Shown: positions 27,720 through 37,059 of the stretch, piece by piece
Layout of the letters: every line of letters starts with the position of its first letter
Numbering within the stretch: position 1 is the first letter of the stretch
Assembly: GCF_016702655.1 (NCBI RefSeq)
Contig: NZ_JADJDO010000001.1
Location: 310,001-374,000 of the forward strand
DNA: 64,000 nucleotides
Origin: Ideonella sp.
Lineage (GTDB): Bacteria > Pseudomonadota > Gammaproteobacteria > Burkholderiales > Burkholderiaceae_C
Direction of reading: 5' to 3'
The notes under the pieces: generated by a model
The model's input: the letters and a program-made list of their open reading frames with translations, nothing else
The model's database searches: none
What the model was told of the DNA's origin: nothing
Position numbers and translations under genes: made by a program

Positions 27720-29494
27720 ATGGCACTGCACAAGATGGCCCCGATGGATGCGGCATGGTTCCACATGGACGGCCGGGCCAACCTCGCGATGGTCACCAGC
27801 GTCGCGCTGACCGGCAAGCCCCTCGACTTCGACAAGGTCAAGGCCTTGTACGCGGCTCGCCTGGCCGACTTCCCGCGCTTCAGGCAGCGCGTGGTGGAGC
27901 GCGGCCTGCCGATCCCGCTGCCGCACTGGGAGGACATGCCGAACTTCGACATCGGCCAGCATCTGCACCACGTGGCGCTGCCCGCGCCGGGCGGCGAACG
28001 CGCACTGCAGCAGCTGCTCAGCGACATCGCCAGCGCGCCGCTCGATCGCCTGCAGCCGTTGTGGCAGGTGCACGTGATCGACGGCGTCGGCAGCGGCAGC
28101 GCGCTCGTCACGCGCTTCCACCACTGCATCGGCGACGGCACGTCGATGACGGCGCTGTCGATGCGGCTGTACGAGACGACGCCCGACGGACCTGTCGAGG
28201 GCGCCGCGCCGCCCGCACCGCACGCCGACGTCTCGGACGAGGGCTGGCTCGGGTCCGCGCTCGGGACGCTGGGTGCGTCGGCCCGGGCCGTGGCCTCGAC
28301 CGCGAACACGGCGATCGACACCGCCCTGCATCCGCAGGCGCTGGTCGAAAAGGCTGCGCTCGTCGTCGGCGGCGCCGGCATGCTGATGACCGAGCTGCTC
28401 AAGCCGGACGATCCACAGTCGCCCTTCAAGGGCGAGTTCTCGCTTGCCAAGCGCGTCGCCTGGTCGGCGCCGGTGTCGATCTCAGAGGTTGAGAGGCTTT
28501 TCAGCGTGCCCGCGCCGGGGTGGCCAAGGGCGCTGGGGTAGGCGCGTCGCTTGCCCGGCCTGGCCGGCCGGGCAAGCGACGCAACACCCCCCAGCGCCCT
28601 TGGGTACCCCGGCCCTGCGGGTTGCCCCTCGGAAGGCGCCCACTCGGCGTTGCAACGCTTGCCCGGGCAGACAGCCCGGGCTGCGCGCTGCGCCTTGATT
28701 GGGCGCCTTCCGAGGGGCAACGCGGGCACGCTGGAAAGCCTCTCAACCTCTCAGACGTCAAGGCGATCGGTGCACTGCTGGGTGCCAAGGTCAACGACGT
28801 GCTCGTGGCCGGCATGACCGGTGCCCTGCGGGCCTAACTGAAGCAGCGCGGCGTCGACGTCGGGCGCACCACGCTGCGCGCCCTGGTGCCGGTCGACCCT
28901 CGGCCGCCGGAGCGCGCATTGGAGCTCGGCAACGACTTCGGCCTCGTGCTGCTCGAGCTCGCCGTCGCGGCCCGGACACCACTCGAGCGGCTGCGCGCGA
29001 CGAAGGCGCACATGGACGCGCTCAAGCGCTCCCCCGAGCCGGTGGCGATGCGGCTGCTGTTCGACATCTTCGGCCGTACGCCCAAGGCAATCTCGGACAT
29101 CCCCGAGTCGATGTTCACCCGCAAGGCGAGCGTGGTGATGACCAATGTCGCCGGCGCCTCTCGCACCCTGTACGTGGCTGGCGTGCCGATCGAACGCATC
29201 ATGTTCTGGGTCCCGCACCCGGGCGAGCAGCTCGGCATGGGCATCAGCATCCTCAGCTACCGCGGCCAGGCGACGCTGGCGATCGTCGCGGACGCCCACC
29301 TCGTGCCCGATCCCGGCACCATCACGCGCCGCTTCGAGCGCGAGTTCGCGACGCTGCTGTCCGCGGCCCGACGCACGGCGGGCGGCGCACAGCAGGCAGC
29401 GCCGACCCACGAGGCTGCGACCCGCAACCCGCCGTCGAAGCAGGCGACATCGAAGCAGCGGGCGGCCCAACCGACGAAGGCCCGCGCGCGCTGA
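27720..29494 (+). pseudogene. Second WS/DGAT gene, split by a 262-bp element and a TAA codon
   Basis: The frame from 27720 (MALHKMAPMDAAWFHMDG, after GAGGAG) encodes the WS/DGAT N-terminal half with HHCIGDG at 134-140 up to SAPVSIS at about 28485. An insertion, 28487-28755 including one target duplicate, then shifts the frame by two. The gene resumes DVKAIGALLGAKVNDVLVAGM, meets TAA at 28835-28837 where a tyrosine codon is expected (RA-*-LKQRGVD), and continues to 29494. Removing both lesions gives a normal protein of about 501 residues. The N-terminal half alone lacks the C-terminal domain and is unlikely to work. Confidence 0.9.
28487..28748. mobile_element. 262-bp MITE-like palindromic element inside a WS/DGAT gene
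   Basis: Terminal inverted repeats of 28 bp (28487-28514 and 28721-28748) differ at one base, and 7-bp direct repeats TCTCAGA flank the element (28480-28486 and 28749-28755). Excision with one repeat restores the host frame exactly. It encodes no protein. The interior is two hairpins: 28515-28612 (a 24-bp arm with two mismatches around a perfect 17-bp arm) and 28621-28721 (perfect 21-bp arms). The ends share GAGGYTGAGAGGC with repeats elsewhere in the window. Confidence 0.85.
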
Positions 29495-29527
29495 ACCCGA
29501 CCGACCGGTCGGCCCGGAAGCGCACGA

Positions 29528-31669
29528 TCAGCTGTGCGCGTACACCCGGTCGGCGTACTCGCGCACCATGCGACGGGCCGAGAAGCGCGGCCCGTGCGTC
29601 ATCAGGCTGCGGCGCACCATCGCGACCCAGCGCTGCGGGATGCCGTCGGCATCGCGCTCGTGGAACATCGGCACGACCTGCTGCTCGAGCAGATCGAACA
29701 GCGCATGGGCGTCGCGCCAGTCGTGCGCATGCTCGTCCGGGTCCACACTGCCGTCGAGGGCCCATCCGTTGCTGCCGTCGTAGGCCTCGGCCCACCAGCC
29801 GTCGAGCACCGACAGTTGCAGTCCGCCGCCGAGCGCCGACTTCATGCCGCTCGTGCCGCTCGCCTCCAGCGGCGGGCGCGGCAGGTTGACCCACAGGTCG
29901 CAGCCGGCCACCAGCTGGCCCGCCAGCGGGATGTCGTAGTCCTCCAGGAACGCGACACGCCCGGCCACGCTCGGTGCGCGCTTGAGTGCGAACAGCCGGC
30001 GCACGACGTCCTTCGCGTCTTCGTCGGCCGGGTGGGCCTTGCCGGCGAAGACGAACTGCGCCGGCCGCGCTCCGTCGAGAAGTGCCAGCGCCCGCTCCGG
30101 CAGCAGACCGACCAGATGCAGCCGCTTGTAGGTGGCCAGCCGGCGCGCGAAGCCGATCGTCAGGCGGTCGGGGTCGAAGCTGGTCCCGCCCGCCTGCGCG
30201 TAGTCCAGCGGTTCGCCGCGGCGCAGCCGGTCGCCGACGGCACGGCCGGCGACCATCTCGACGAGCTGGCGCCGCGCGGTGCCGCGGGCTGCCCACAGCT
30301 CCGCCGCCGGGATATCGGCCACCGGGGCCCAGGTGGCCGGGTCGTCGACGCGCGCAAGCCAGCCCGGCCCCAGGTGACGGTCGAGCAGCGCGCGCATCGG
30401 CCCGCGCAGCCAGGTCGGCACGTGCACGCCGTTGGTCACGTGCTCGATCGGCACGCCCTCGACCGCACGCCCCGGGAACAGCGGCTGCCAGATCGCCCGC
30501 GCAACCTGGGCGTGGCGCCGGCTGACGCCGTTGGCGTGCCGGCTCGCGCGCAACGCCAGCGCGGTCAGGCCCGAGGGCTGGTTGGGGTCCGCGGGGTCGA
30601 TGCGGCCGACGGCCAGGAATCGTTCGCGTTCGCCGGCCAGGTCGGCCACGCGGCCGAGCATGGCCATCAGCTCGTCGCGGGTGTAGGTCTCGTTGCCGGC
30701 CGCCACCGGCGTGTGGGTGGTGAAGACCACCTGCTTGCGCACCGCCTGCCAGGCCGCTTCATCGTCCCCGCCACCGGCCCGCGCCGCGCGCGCCTGTGCC
30801 ATCAGCTCGAACACGGCCAGCGCCGGGTGGCCCTCGTTCAGGTGGTAGACGCAGGGCTCGATGCCCAGCGCGCGCAACAGGCGCGCTCCGCCGACGCCCA
30901 GCACGGCGTACTGCGCGAGACGGATCGCGCGGTTGCTCTCGTACAGCCGCGAACTGACCCAGCGGCCGACCGGGCTGTTCTCCGGCCGATCGGTGTCGAG
31001 CAGATAGAGCGGCACGCGGCCGACGTCGACGCGCCAGGCCTGGGCCACGACCTCTTCGTCGTCCACCGGCACCGTCACCGTCAGCGGCCGGCCGTCCGCG
31101 CCGGTGAGCCGCACACAGGGCAGCCGCTCGGGGTCGGCGTCCAGCCAGTACTCGTGCTGGTAGCCGGTGACGTCGATGCGCTGGTGAAAGTAGCCGGTGC
31201 GGTACATCAGGCCGACGCCGACCATCGGCAGGGCCAGGTCCGAGGCTTCCTTCAGGATGTCGCCGGCCAGGATGCCGAGCCCGCCGGAATAGATCGGCAG
31301 CGAGCCGTGCACGCCGAACTCCGCGCAGCAGAAGGCCACCGGGTGGCGCGCGCTGGCGGCACCGGCGCGCCAGGGGCGCTCGCGGTCGCGCCGCAACTCG
31401 TCGGCCAGGCGGTCGATCTGGGCCACCAGCGCCGCGTCCTCGGCGGCGCGTTCGAGCGTCGCGCGAGGCGTCTCGGCGAGCAGCCGTCGCGGGTTGGCCG
31501 CGCAACGAGCCCAGCGGTCGGCATCGATCGCGCGAAAGACGGCGTCGCCGTCGGGCGACCAGGTCCAGCGGTAGTCGTAGGCCACGCGGGCCAGCGGCCG
31601 CAGCCGCTCGGGCAGAGCGTGCGCCAGCTCGGACACGGCTCGCTCGATGTCGTCGTCACCGGGAAACAT
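29528..31669 (-). CDS. glgP: Alpha-glucan phosphorylase (GlgP, DUF3417 type)
   Basis: About 713 residues of a glycogen/maltodextrin phosphorylase of the short bacterial type with an N-terminal DUF3417 part (RLRPLARVAYDYRWTWSPDGDAVF), then IYSGGLGILAGDILKEASDL, CVYHLNEGHPAL, IEHVTNGVHVPTW, FARRLATYKR and the PLP region LEASGTSGMKSALGGGLQLSV. It releases glucose-1-phosphate from glycogen. I chose the ATG at 31669 because AGAAGGA lies at normal spacing; in-frame ATGs at 31675 and 31693 are alternatives. It converges on the WS/DGAT pseudogene. No other glycogen gene is nearby. Confidence 0.9.
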   Translation of the reverse strand: MFPGDDDIERAVSELAHALPERLRPLARVAYDYRWTWSPDGDAVFRAIDADRWARCAANPRRLLAETPRATLERAAEDAALVAQIDRLADELRRDRERPWRAGAASARHPVAFCCAEFGVHGSLPIYSGGLGILAGDILKEASDLALPMVGVGLMYRTGYFHQRIDVTGYQHEYWLDADPERLPCVRLTGADGRPLTVTVPVDDEEVVAQAWRVDVGRVPLYLLDTDRPENSPVGRWVSSRLYESNRAIRLAQYAVLGVGGARLLRALGIEPCVYHLNEGHPALAVFELMAQARAARAGGGDDEAAWQAVRKQVVFTTHTPVAAGNETYTRDELMAMLGRVADLAGERERFLAVGRIDPADPNQPSGLTALALRASRHANGVSRRHAQVARAIWQPLFPGRAVEGVPIEHVTNGVHVPTWLRGPMRALLDRHLGPGWLARVDDPATWAPVADIPAAELWAARGTARRQLVEMVAGRAVGDRLRRGEPLDYAQAGGTSFDPDRLTIGFARRLATYKRLHLVGLLPERALALLDGARPAQFVFAGKAHPADEDAKDVVRRLFALKRAPSVAGRVAFLEDYDIPLAGQLVAGCDLWVNLPRPPLEASGTSGMKSALGGGLQLSVLDGWWAEAYDGSNGWALDGSVDPDEHAHDWRDAHALFDLLEQQVVPMFHERDADGIPQRWVAMVRRSLMTHGPRFSARRMVREYADRVYAHS

Positions 31670-31693
31670 GGGCATTCCTTCTGGACGGGGCAT

Positions 31694-32533
31694 GGAGATT
31701 CAAGTCGCCTGCGCTGTCCCGTCCAGGAGTCTGGCGGTGTGCTGCGGCGCCGTCCGTCTCCTCGGCGATGTGCTCGCTCCGTACGACGCTCAAACCGCGC
31801 CCTGCCGCAGCGTCCCGTCCGATCCACTCGGCAACGCGCACGTCGGAGTATGCCGGGCGCCGTGAGTTCCACTGCTCGCAGCGCGCCGCAATGGTCGCAG
31901 ACCGGCTCGGGGCCAGAGGCCAGCCCCTGCGTCACGCACGCTTCGCGATCGCCCTTCACGAACGGTCCAGCGCCCCCCTGGGGATTGCTCGCCGGGCGTG
32001 ACGACGCGCGGGACTCAGCGGTCATCACCGATCGCGATCCCGGCCTGGTAGGCGCTTGGCGCGCGATCGGCAGCGGATCCCCGACCTGTCAGAGTGCTCA
32101 GCGACGCTCGGCCTGCAGCCCTTTCTCGACAACGATCACGGCCGCCCCCGAGCCGCAAGCCCATTCGTCGGTGTTGCCGGGGCTGGCACTGCTCGGCGCG
32201 GCAGCGCGCCGCCGCAGATATCGGGACAACCATCTCGCGCACGTGCCAGGGCCGCCTTGTGCGGCCCACCTTTGCTGGCAAGGACCCCCACGGTGACCGC
32301 GGAGGCTGAGAGGCAATCGGATCAGGGCCCTCGGCGTAGAGAGTCATGCGTTTCGAGCCGGTGGGGCTGGCCGCAGGGGTCCGTCAGCGACGCTGGTGCG
32401 GGTCCGCCGTGACGAACAGGCTGCACCGATAGGGTTCTGACAGGCTCCTCCGATGCAACGGGTCCCCCCTTCCCACAGAACCTGGCTGGCGGAAAGGCGA
32501 TCTGTGAATCGTCAGGCTCGGCGTGAACCGTCG
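31694..32533. other. Long spacer without a supported gene
   Basis: About 840 bp between glgP and the btuD-type gene. Several short overlapping frames exist on both strands, but none has a recognisable domain, ribosome-binding site or consistent codon use. A 13-bp GAGGCTGAGAGGC repeat occurs at 32302-32314. Upstream promoter elements for glgP may lie here, but I could not identify convincing boxes. Confidence 0.5.
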
Positions 32534-33283
32534 TCAATCCGCCGTCACCCAGGCGCCACCGGCGCGCCGCCAGCGGCAGCCATAGATCGCATGCAGGCGT
32601 TCGGCCGTCAGGATCTGCGCCACCGCCCCCGCCTCCCAGCACCCGTCGCCGTAGAGCGCGAGCACATGGGTTGCAACCGATGCCGCCCAGTTGATGTCGT
32701 GCGCGCTGAAGACGACGCAGCGCTCGCGCAGCGCGGCGAGCCAGCGCCCGACCTGCATCTGGTGGCCGGGGTCCTGGAAGGCGATCGGTTCATCGAGCAG
32801 CATCAGCGGCGCGCCCTGCACCGCGCATTGCGCGAGCGCGACGCGCTGGCGCTCGCCGCCCGAGAGCTGCATCACGTCGCGCTGCGCAAGCGCCGACGCA
32901 TCGAGCGCGTCGAGCGCCGACGCCGTCGCCGGACCGCCCGGCGCGCACACGGCGAGTTCGAGCAGGCGTAGGACCGCGATCGAGAACCGGTCGTGCGCCT
33001 GTTGCGGCGCGAAGGCGCGCACCGCCGCAGCGTCGGCCGGCGACCACGCTTCCTGCGCCCGGCCGAGCCAGCGCACCATACCCTCGCGTTGCGGCACCGG
33101 CAGCCCTGCGAGCGCGCGCAGCAGCGTGCTCTTGCCGGCGGCGTTGCGGCCGATCACGCACCAGCGCTCGCCCCGGCGCGCCTGCCAGTTGAGGCCGCTC
33201 AGCAGCGTGCGGCCGGCGGCAGCGAGCGTCAGGCCGAGGGCCTCGACGAGCGGCGGTGCGTCGTGATCTGGCTTGCCGTTCAT
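32534..33283 (-). CDS. btuD: Cobalamin ABC transporter ATPase, BtuD/FecE family
   Basis: A 249-residue ABC ATPase: Walker A GRNAAGKST near 45-53, signature LSGGERQRVALAQ, Walker B LMLLDEP and a switch histidine in SAHDINWA. It is the last gene of the riboswitch-controlled unit and overlaps the permease stop by 4 bp. The substrate (cobalamin rather than siderophore) is inferred from the riboswitch. A relic of the same C-terminus is found at 23.6 kb. Confidence 0.85.
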   Translation of the reverse strand: MNGKPDHDAPPLVEALGLTLAAAGRTLLSGLNWQARRGERWCVIGRNAAGKSTLLRALAGLPVPQREGMVRWLGRAQEAWSPADAAAVRAFAPQQAHDRFSIAVLRLLELAVCAPGGPATASALDALDASALAQRDVMQLSGGERQRVALAQCAVQGAPLMLLDEPIAFQDPGHQMQVGRWLAALRERCVVFSAHDINWAASVATHVLALYGDGCWEAGAVAQILTAERLHAIYGCRWRRAGGAWVTAD

Positions 33284-34215
33284 CGCGCGCTGCGGACCAG
33301 AAAGCCGATGAAGAGCGGCGCGCCGATCAACGCCATCACCGCGCCCACCGGCAGTTCGAGCGGCATCGCGAGCGTGCGCGCGGCGAGGTCGGCGCCGACG
33401 AGCAGCGCCGCACCGCCGACCGGGCTCATCCAGGCCAGCTCGCGCGTGCGCTGCACGCCGGCAAGGCGCAGCAGTTGCGGCACGACGAGACCGACGAAGC
33501 CGATCGCGCCCGCGGTCGCGACCGCGAGGCCCGCGGCGAGCGACGCCGCGACGAGGAGCTCGTAGCGCAGCCGCCGCACCGGCTCGCCGAGCAGCGCCGC
33601 GGCCTCGGCACCGAGCAGCAGCCGGTCGACACTGCGCCGGCGCAGCCACAGCGCGAGCGCGAAGACCGCTGCGGCGCCGACGCAGGCCACGCCATGCTGG
33701 GCACCGGAGAGGTCGCCGACCAGCCAGAAGATCGCGCCGCGCAGGCGCTCGTCGGGCGTGATCGTCAGCAGCAGCGTTGCCAGCGCGCCGCTCACTGCGG
33801 CCAGCATCGCGCCGGTGAGGATCAGCCGCGCGGAAGCATCGTCGCTCGCGGCGAGCGCACTGCGCGCCAGCGCGAGCAGCAGCGCGCCGGCGGCAAGCGC
33901 GCCCGCCGCCGCACCCAGCCACAGGCTCGCGCCGGCCAGCAGCGCGAGCAGCGCGCCCACCGACGCGCCGCCCGAGGTGCCGAGCACATAGGGGTCGGCG
34001 AGCGGATTGCGCAACAGTACCTGCATCGCCAGCCCCGACAGCGCGAGCAGCGCGCCGACGCCGGCGGCCGCGAGCACGCGCGGCGCGCGCAGCGTCGCGA
34101 TGAGCGCGCCGTCGAGGCCGGCGCTGCCGATCAGCAGCGCGGCCGCCAGCAGCGTCGCCGTCGCCGCCAAGAGCATGGCGGCGAAGGCGGCGAGCCGCTT
34201 GCCTTGCAGTCCCAT
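33280..34215 (-). CDS. btuC: Cobalamin ABC transporter permease, BtuC/FecD family
   Basis: A 311-residue polytopic permease of the FecCD family with many hydrophobic helices and family motifs (NPLADPYVLGTSGGASVGA, WLVGDLSGA, GFVGLVVPQLLRLAG, ELPVGAVMALIGAPLFIGFL). It lies between btuB and btuD, separated from btuB by 11 bp. I chose the ATG at 34215 (MGLQGKRLAAF). Together with BtuD and a BtuF it would import cobalamin across the inner membrane. Confidence 0.87.
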   Translation of the reverse strand: MGLQGKRLAAFAAMLLAATATLLAAALLIGSAGLDGALIATLRAPRVLAAAGVGALLALSGLAMQVLLRNPLADPYVLGTSGGASVGALLALLAGASLWLGAAAGALAAGALLLALARSALAASDDASARLILTGAMLAAVSGALATLLLTITPDERLRGAIFWLVGDLSGAQHGVACVGAAAVFALALWLRRRSVDRLLLGAEAAALLGEPVRRLRYELLVAASLAAGLAVATAGAIGFVGLVVPQLLRLAGVQRTRELAWMSPVGGAALLVGADLAARTLAMPLELPVGAVMALIGAPLFIGFLVRSAR

Positions 34216-34226
34216 GCGCCGTTGTA

Positions 34227-36095
34227 CTACTGGAACTTCCAGCGCAGACCGATGAAGCCGCTGAGCGACGCGGTGTTGTAGCCCGCGACCGACTCGTAGT
34301 CGGCGTTGAACAGGTTCTCGATGCGGCCGAAGAGCTGCGCGCCGTGGCCGAGGTCCCAATGCGCGAGCAGGTCGACGAGCGAGTAGCCCGCGAGCGACAC
34401 ACCGCCGGCATCGCTGCGCGGCCCGACATAGGCCCATTGCGCGCCGATGCGCCAGGCGCCTATCGGTTGCCAGATGCTCGCCGAGGCGAGCGTCGCGGCG
34501 CGGCGCAACAGGCGCTCGCCGGTGTCGGCGTTCGTCGGATCCTGGCGCGTCAGGCTTGCGCCGAGTTCGGTCTTGCCGAGCACGCCCTCGTAGGTGACCT
34601 CGAGGCCGCGGTTGTCGCTGCTGGCGATGTTCTCGAACCTGTTGCTCGCGAAGTCGTACTGGAACTCGTTGCGCACCCGGCTCGTGAAAGCGATCGCGCG
34701 CAGCAACTGGTTGCCGGCGGCGTACTGCAGGCCGAGCTCGCCCGAGCGCGCCTTCTCGGGCTCGAGATCCGGGTTGCCGAAATAGGGCGCATGCAGGTAG
34801 CCGAGCGGCGGCGCGTTGAAGGCGGTCGATGCGCTCGCGGTGACCTTCCACTGCGGCGCGAGCTGCCAGCCGAGGCCGAGGTAGCCCGTCGGCTGGCCGC
34901 CGATGCCGCCGATGTCGTCGTAGCGCAGGTTGAACTGGACGCTCGCCGCGCCCGCATTGCCCTGCACGCCGGCGAAGAACGCGTCGATGTTGCGCGACTC
35001 GGAATAGACGCCGCCGAAACCGTCGTCGGTGTCTATCGTCTGGCGCTGCAGATCCAGACCCGCGTTCAAGTTCCACTGCGGGGCGAGCGCGACGCGGTTG
35101 CTCCAGTTGAGCGACTGGTTGCCCGAGATGTACTGGCTGCTGGTGCCGAAGGCGCCGCTCTCGACGAAGCTGCTGTCGTCGCGCTGCCAACCGAGGGCGA
35201 GCGTGCTCAACCAGTCGTTCGTGAACTGGTTGCTGGATGCGAGGCGCACGGTCGAGATCTTCGTGCGGCTGGTCTGAGTATCGACTGCGCTGGCGAAGGC
35301 GCTGTCGTAGTCGAGGTTGCCAGCGGTCTGCGTCAGCGCGAGCCCGAGCGTGTGTCCGCGCTCGAACTCGTAGCCGAGCGAGGCCGATCCGCTCGTGTTG
35401 CGATAACCGTCGCGATCCGGGTTGACGGCCGGGTTGGCGCTCGCATCCTGCGCCGAGAAGCCGCTCGACTGCTGGCCCGAGACGCCGATCGACGCGCGCG
35501 TCGGGCCCCACTGCCCCGCAGCGTTCGCCGCCACGCGGCCAAAGCCGTACGAGCCGCCCTCGGCAGCGATGTCGCCACCCGGGCTCCCTTGGCCGCGCTT
35601 CGTGAAGACCTGGATCACGCCGCCGATCGCACCCGAGCCGTAGACCGCCGAGACATTGCCGCGCACGATCTCGACGCGCTCGACCTGGTCGAGCATCAGG
35701 TGCTCGACGCCGAGCGAGCCGGTCGCGTCCTCGCGCGTCTGCGGCACGCCGTCGACGAGCAGCAGCACCTGTGACGCCGGCGCGCCGCGCAGGAACAGCG
35801 TGGTCGCCGAGCCGCGGCCGCCATTGCGCGCGAGCTGCAGGCCGGCCTCGCGCGCAAGCAGCGTCGGCAGGTCGATCGCCTGGGAGCGTTCGATGTCCTC
35901 GCGCGTGAGCACGGTCGAGTGCGCGATCGTGTCGGTGAGTGGCTGTGCGTAGCCGGTGGCGGTGACGATGACCGGGTCGAGCTGGGGTGCTGGGTCGGGC
36001 TGGGCCACGGCAGGCGCGGTGGCGACGAGGAGGAGGCTGGAGACGGCGCATGCGGCGGCCAGCGCCAGGGAACGTGCCTTGGTAAGGACTGACAT
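34227..36095 (-). CDS. btuB: TonB-dependent vitamin B12 receptor
   Basis: A 622-residue outer-membrane receptor with a signal peptide (ALAAACAVSSLLLVATAPAVAQ), a TonB-box-like stretch (DPVIVTATG), a plug domain (LPTLLAREAGLQLARNGGRG, VLLLVDGVPQTRE, VERVEIVRGNVSAVYGSGAIGGVIQVFTK) and a 22-strand barrel ending in a C-terminal aromatic (LRWKFQ). The start at 36095 (MSVLTKARS) was chosen for the signal peptide; the longer frame runs into the riboswitch. A riboswitch just upstream supports the B12 assignment. Confidence 0.92.
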   Translation of the reverse strand: MSVLTKARSLALAAACAVSSLLLVATAPAVAQPDPAPQLDPVIVTATGYAQPLTDTIAHSTVLTREDIERSQAIDLPTLLAREAGLQLARNGGRGSATTLFLRGAPASQVLLLVDGVPQTREDATGSLGVEHLMLDQVERVEIVRGNVSAVYGSGAIGGVIQVFTKRGQGSPGGDIAAEGGSYGFGRVAANAAGQWGPTRASIGVSGQQSSGFSAQDASANPAVNPDRDGYRNTSGSASLGYEFERGHTLGLALTQTAGNLDYDSAFASAVDTQTSRTKISTVRLASSNQFTNDWLSTLALGWQRDDSSFVESGAFGTSSQYISGNQSLNWSNRVALAPQWNLNAGLDLQRQTIDTDDGFGGVYSESRNIDAFFAGVQGNAGAASVQFNLRYDDIGGIGGQPTGYLGLGWQLAPQWKVTASASTAFNAPPLGYLHAPYFGNPDLEPEKARSGELGLQYAAGNQLLRAIAFTSRVRNEFQYDFASNRFENIASSDNRGLEVTYEGVLGKTELGASLTRQDPTNADTGERLLRRAATLASASIWQPIGAWRIGAQWAYVGPRSDAGGVSLAGYSLVDLLAHWDLGHGAQLFGRIENLFNADYESVAGYNTASLSGFIGLRWKFQ

Positions 36096-36194
36096 CAGGT
36101 GAGCTTCCACGAGACTGAGGCGCCAGGCCCCGGTTCCCCGCAGGCGCCTGGCAACATGGTGCGCCGCCGGCGTCGTCGAGACGGCAGCGGGCAC

Positions 36195-36400
36195 CCCCTG
36201 TTGGCCGGTATCCGGGCTGGCGGAACCTGCTCTTGCGACCTTCCCAGGGACGAGTGATCCATCCCCAGTGGCGTGTGCGCTCAAGCTGCAGGGCGCTGAT
36301 GCGCCTTGCGTCCGCTGGACCGTTGCGGGGGCAGCGCAGGCCGGGATTCGCATCCGGCGCGAGGCCAAGTGCGAAATCCTTCTGCTTCCCGTTTAACTGC
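36195..36400 (-). promoter_or_regulatory. Cobalamin riboswitch upstream of btuB
   Basis: On the minus strand the conserved order is present: GGATGCGAATCC-like stem and GCTGCCCCCGCAACGG, then the B12-box core GCCACTG, GGGAAGG, and the 3' segment AGCCCGGATACCGGCC close to the btuB start about 100 bp away. It should switch off btuB-btuC-btuD when adenosylcobalamin is plentiful. Edges are approximate. Confidence 0.9.
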
Positions 36401-36504
36401 GCCGGCAAGAAGACCGGCGCGGGCACCAACGGCGCAATTCTCGCAGGGCGCGCGCCTACAATTCGCGATCGGAATCCCGACTGCATCAAACTCTTCGCAA
36501 AAAG

Positions 36505-36723
36505 ATGGCCACCGTCGAAGACCTCGCCGAACGCGTCGAGCGCCTGCTGCTTCGGCACGAGGAGTTGCGCCGCACGGCAGCGCTGCTCGAAGCGCAGCTC
36601 GCCGGCGTGACGCAGGAGCGCGACAGCCTGCGCTCGCGGCTGCACGCGGCACGCAGCCGCGTCGACGCGCTGCTCGAGCGCCTGCCCGTCGAGGGCGCCG
36701 GCGACCAGGAGGCCGTTGCGTGA
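36505..36723 (+). CDS. ZapB-like coiled-coil protein (DUF904/TIGR02449 type)
   Basis: A 72-residue, almost entirely heptad-patterned protein (LAERVERLLLRHEELRRTAALLEAQL). It lies directly before zapA and its TGA overlaps the GTG start of zapA, a pair commonly seen in betaproteobacteria. A role in Z-ring organisation is inferred from this context. Sequence alone only supports a short coiled coil. Confidence 0.75.
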   Translation: MATVEDLAERVERLLLRHEELRRTAALLEAQLAGVTQERDSLRSRLHAARSRVDALLERLPVEGAGDQEAVA

Positions 36724-37016
36724 AGCAGATCGAAGTCACGATCATGGGCCAGAGCTACATCCTCGGCTGCCCCGAAGGCGGCGAAGCCTCGCTGCTCGCC
36801 GCGGTGAACCAGGTCGACAGCGAGATGAGCGCAATCCGCGATGCCGGCCGCGTGAAGGCGCGCGAGCGCATCGCCGTGCTCGCGGCGCTGAACCTCGCCT
36901 ACGCGCTCGCCGAGCGGCCCGCGGCGGCACCGGTCGATGGCACGCCAGGCGTCGATATTGCCGGCCTCGTGCGCCGCCTCGACCAGGCGCTCGGCGCCGA
37001 CGGACAACTGCTCTGA
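36720..37016 (+). CDS. zapA: Cell division protein ZapA
   Basis: A 98-residue FtsZ-bundling protein: N-terminal EVTIMGQSYILGCPEG, then a coiled region (VNQVDSEMSAIRDAGRVKARERIAVLAALNLAYAL). It starts at the GTG at 36720, overlapping the previous stop. It is followed by the 6S RNA gene and an EVE-domain gene, echoing the zapA-ssrS neighbourhood of E. coli. Confidence 0.9.
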   Translation: MKQIEVTIMGQSYILGCPEGGEASLLAAVNQVDSEMSAIRDAGRVKARERIAVLAALNLAYALAERPAAAPVDGTPGVDIAGLVRRLDQALGADGQLL

Positions 37017-37059
37017 AATCGCGTCGCACCTGCCGCGACGGCGGACGTAGAATGTTTTC

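Noticed and set aside
31700..32420. Several 60-120-codon frames on both strands before btuD
   Set aside because: They overlap each other, lack ribosome-binding sites and show no family motif.
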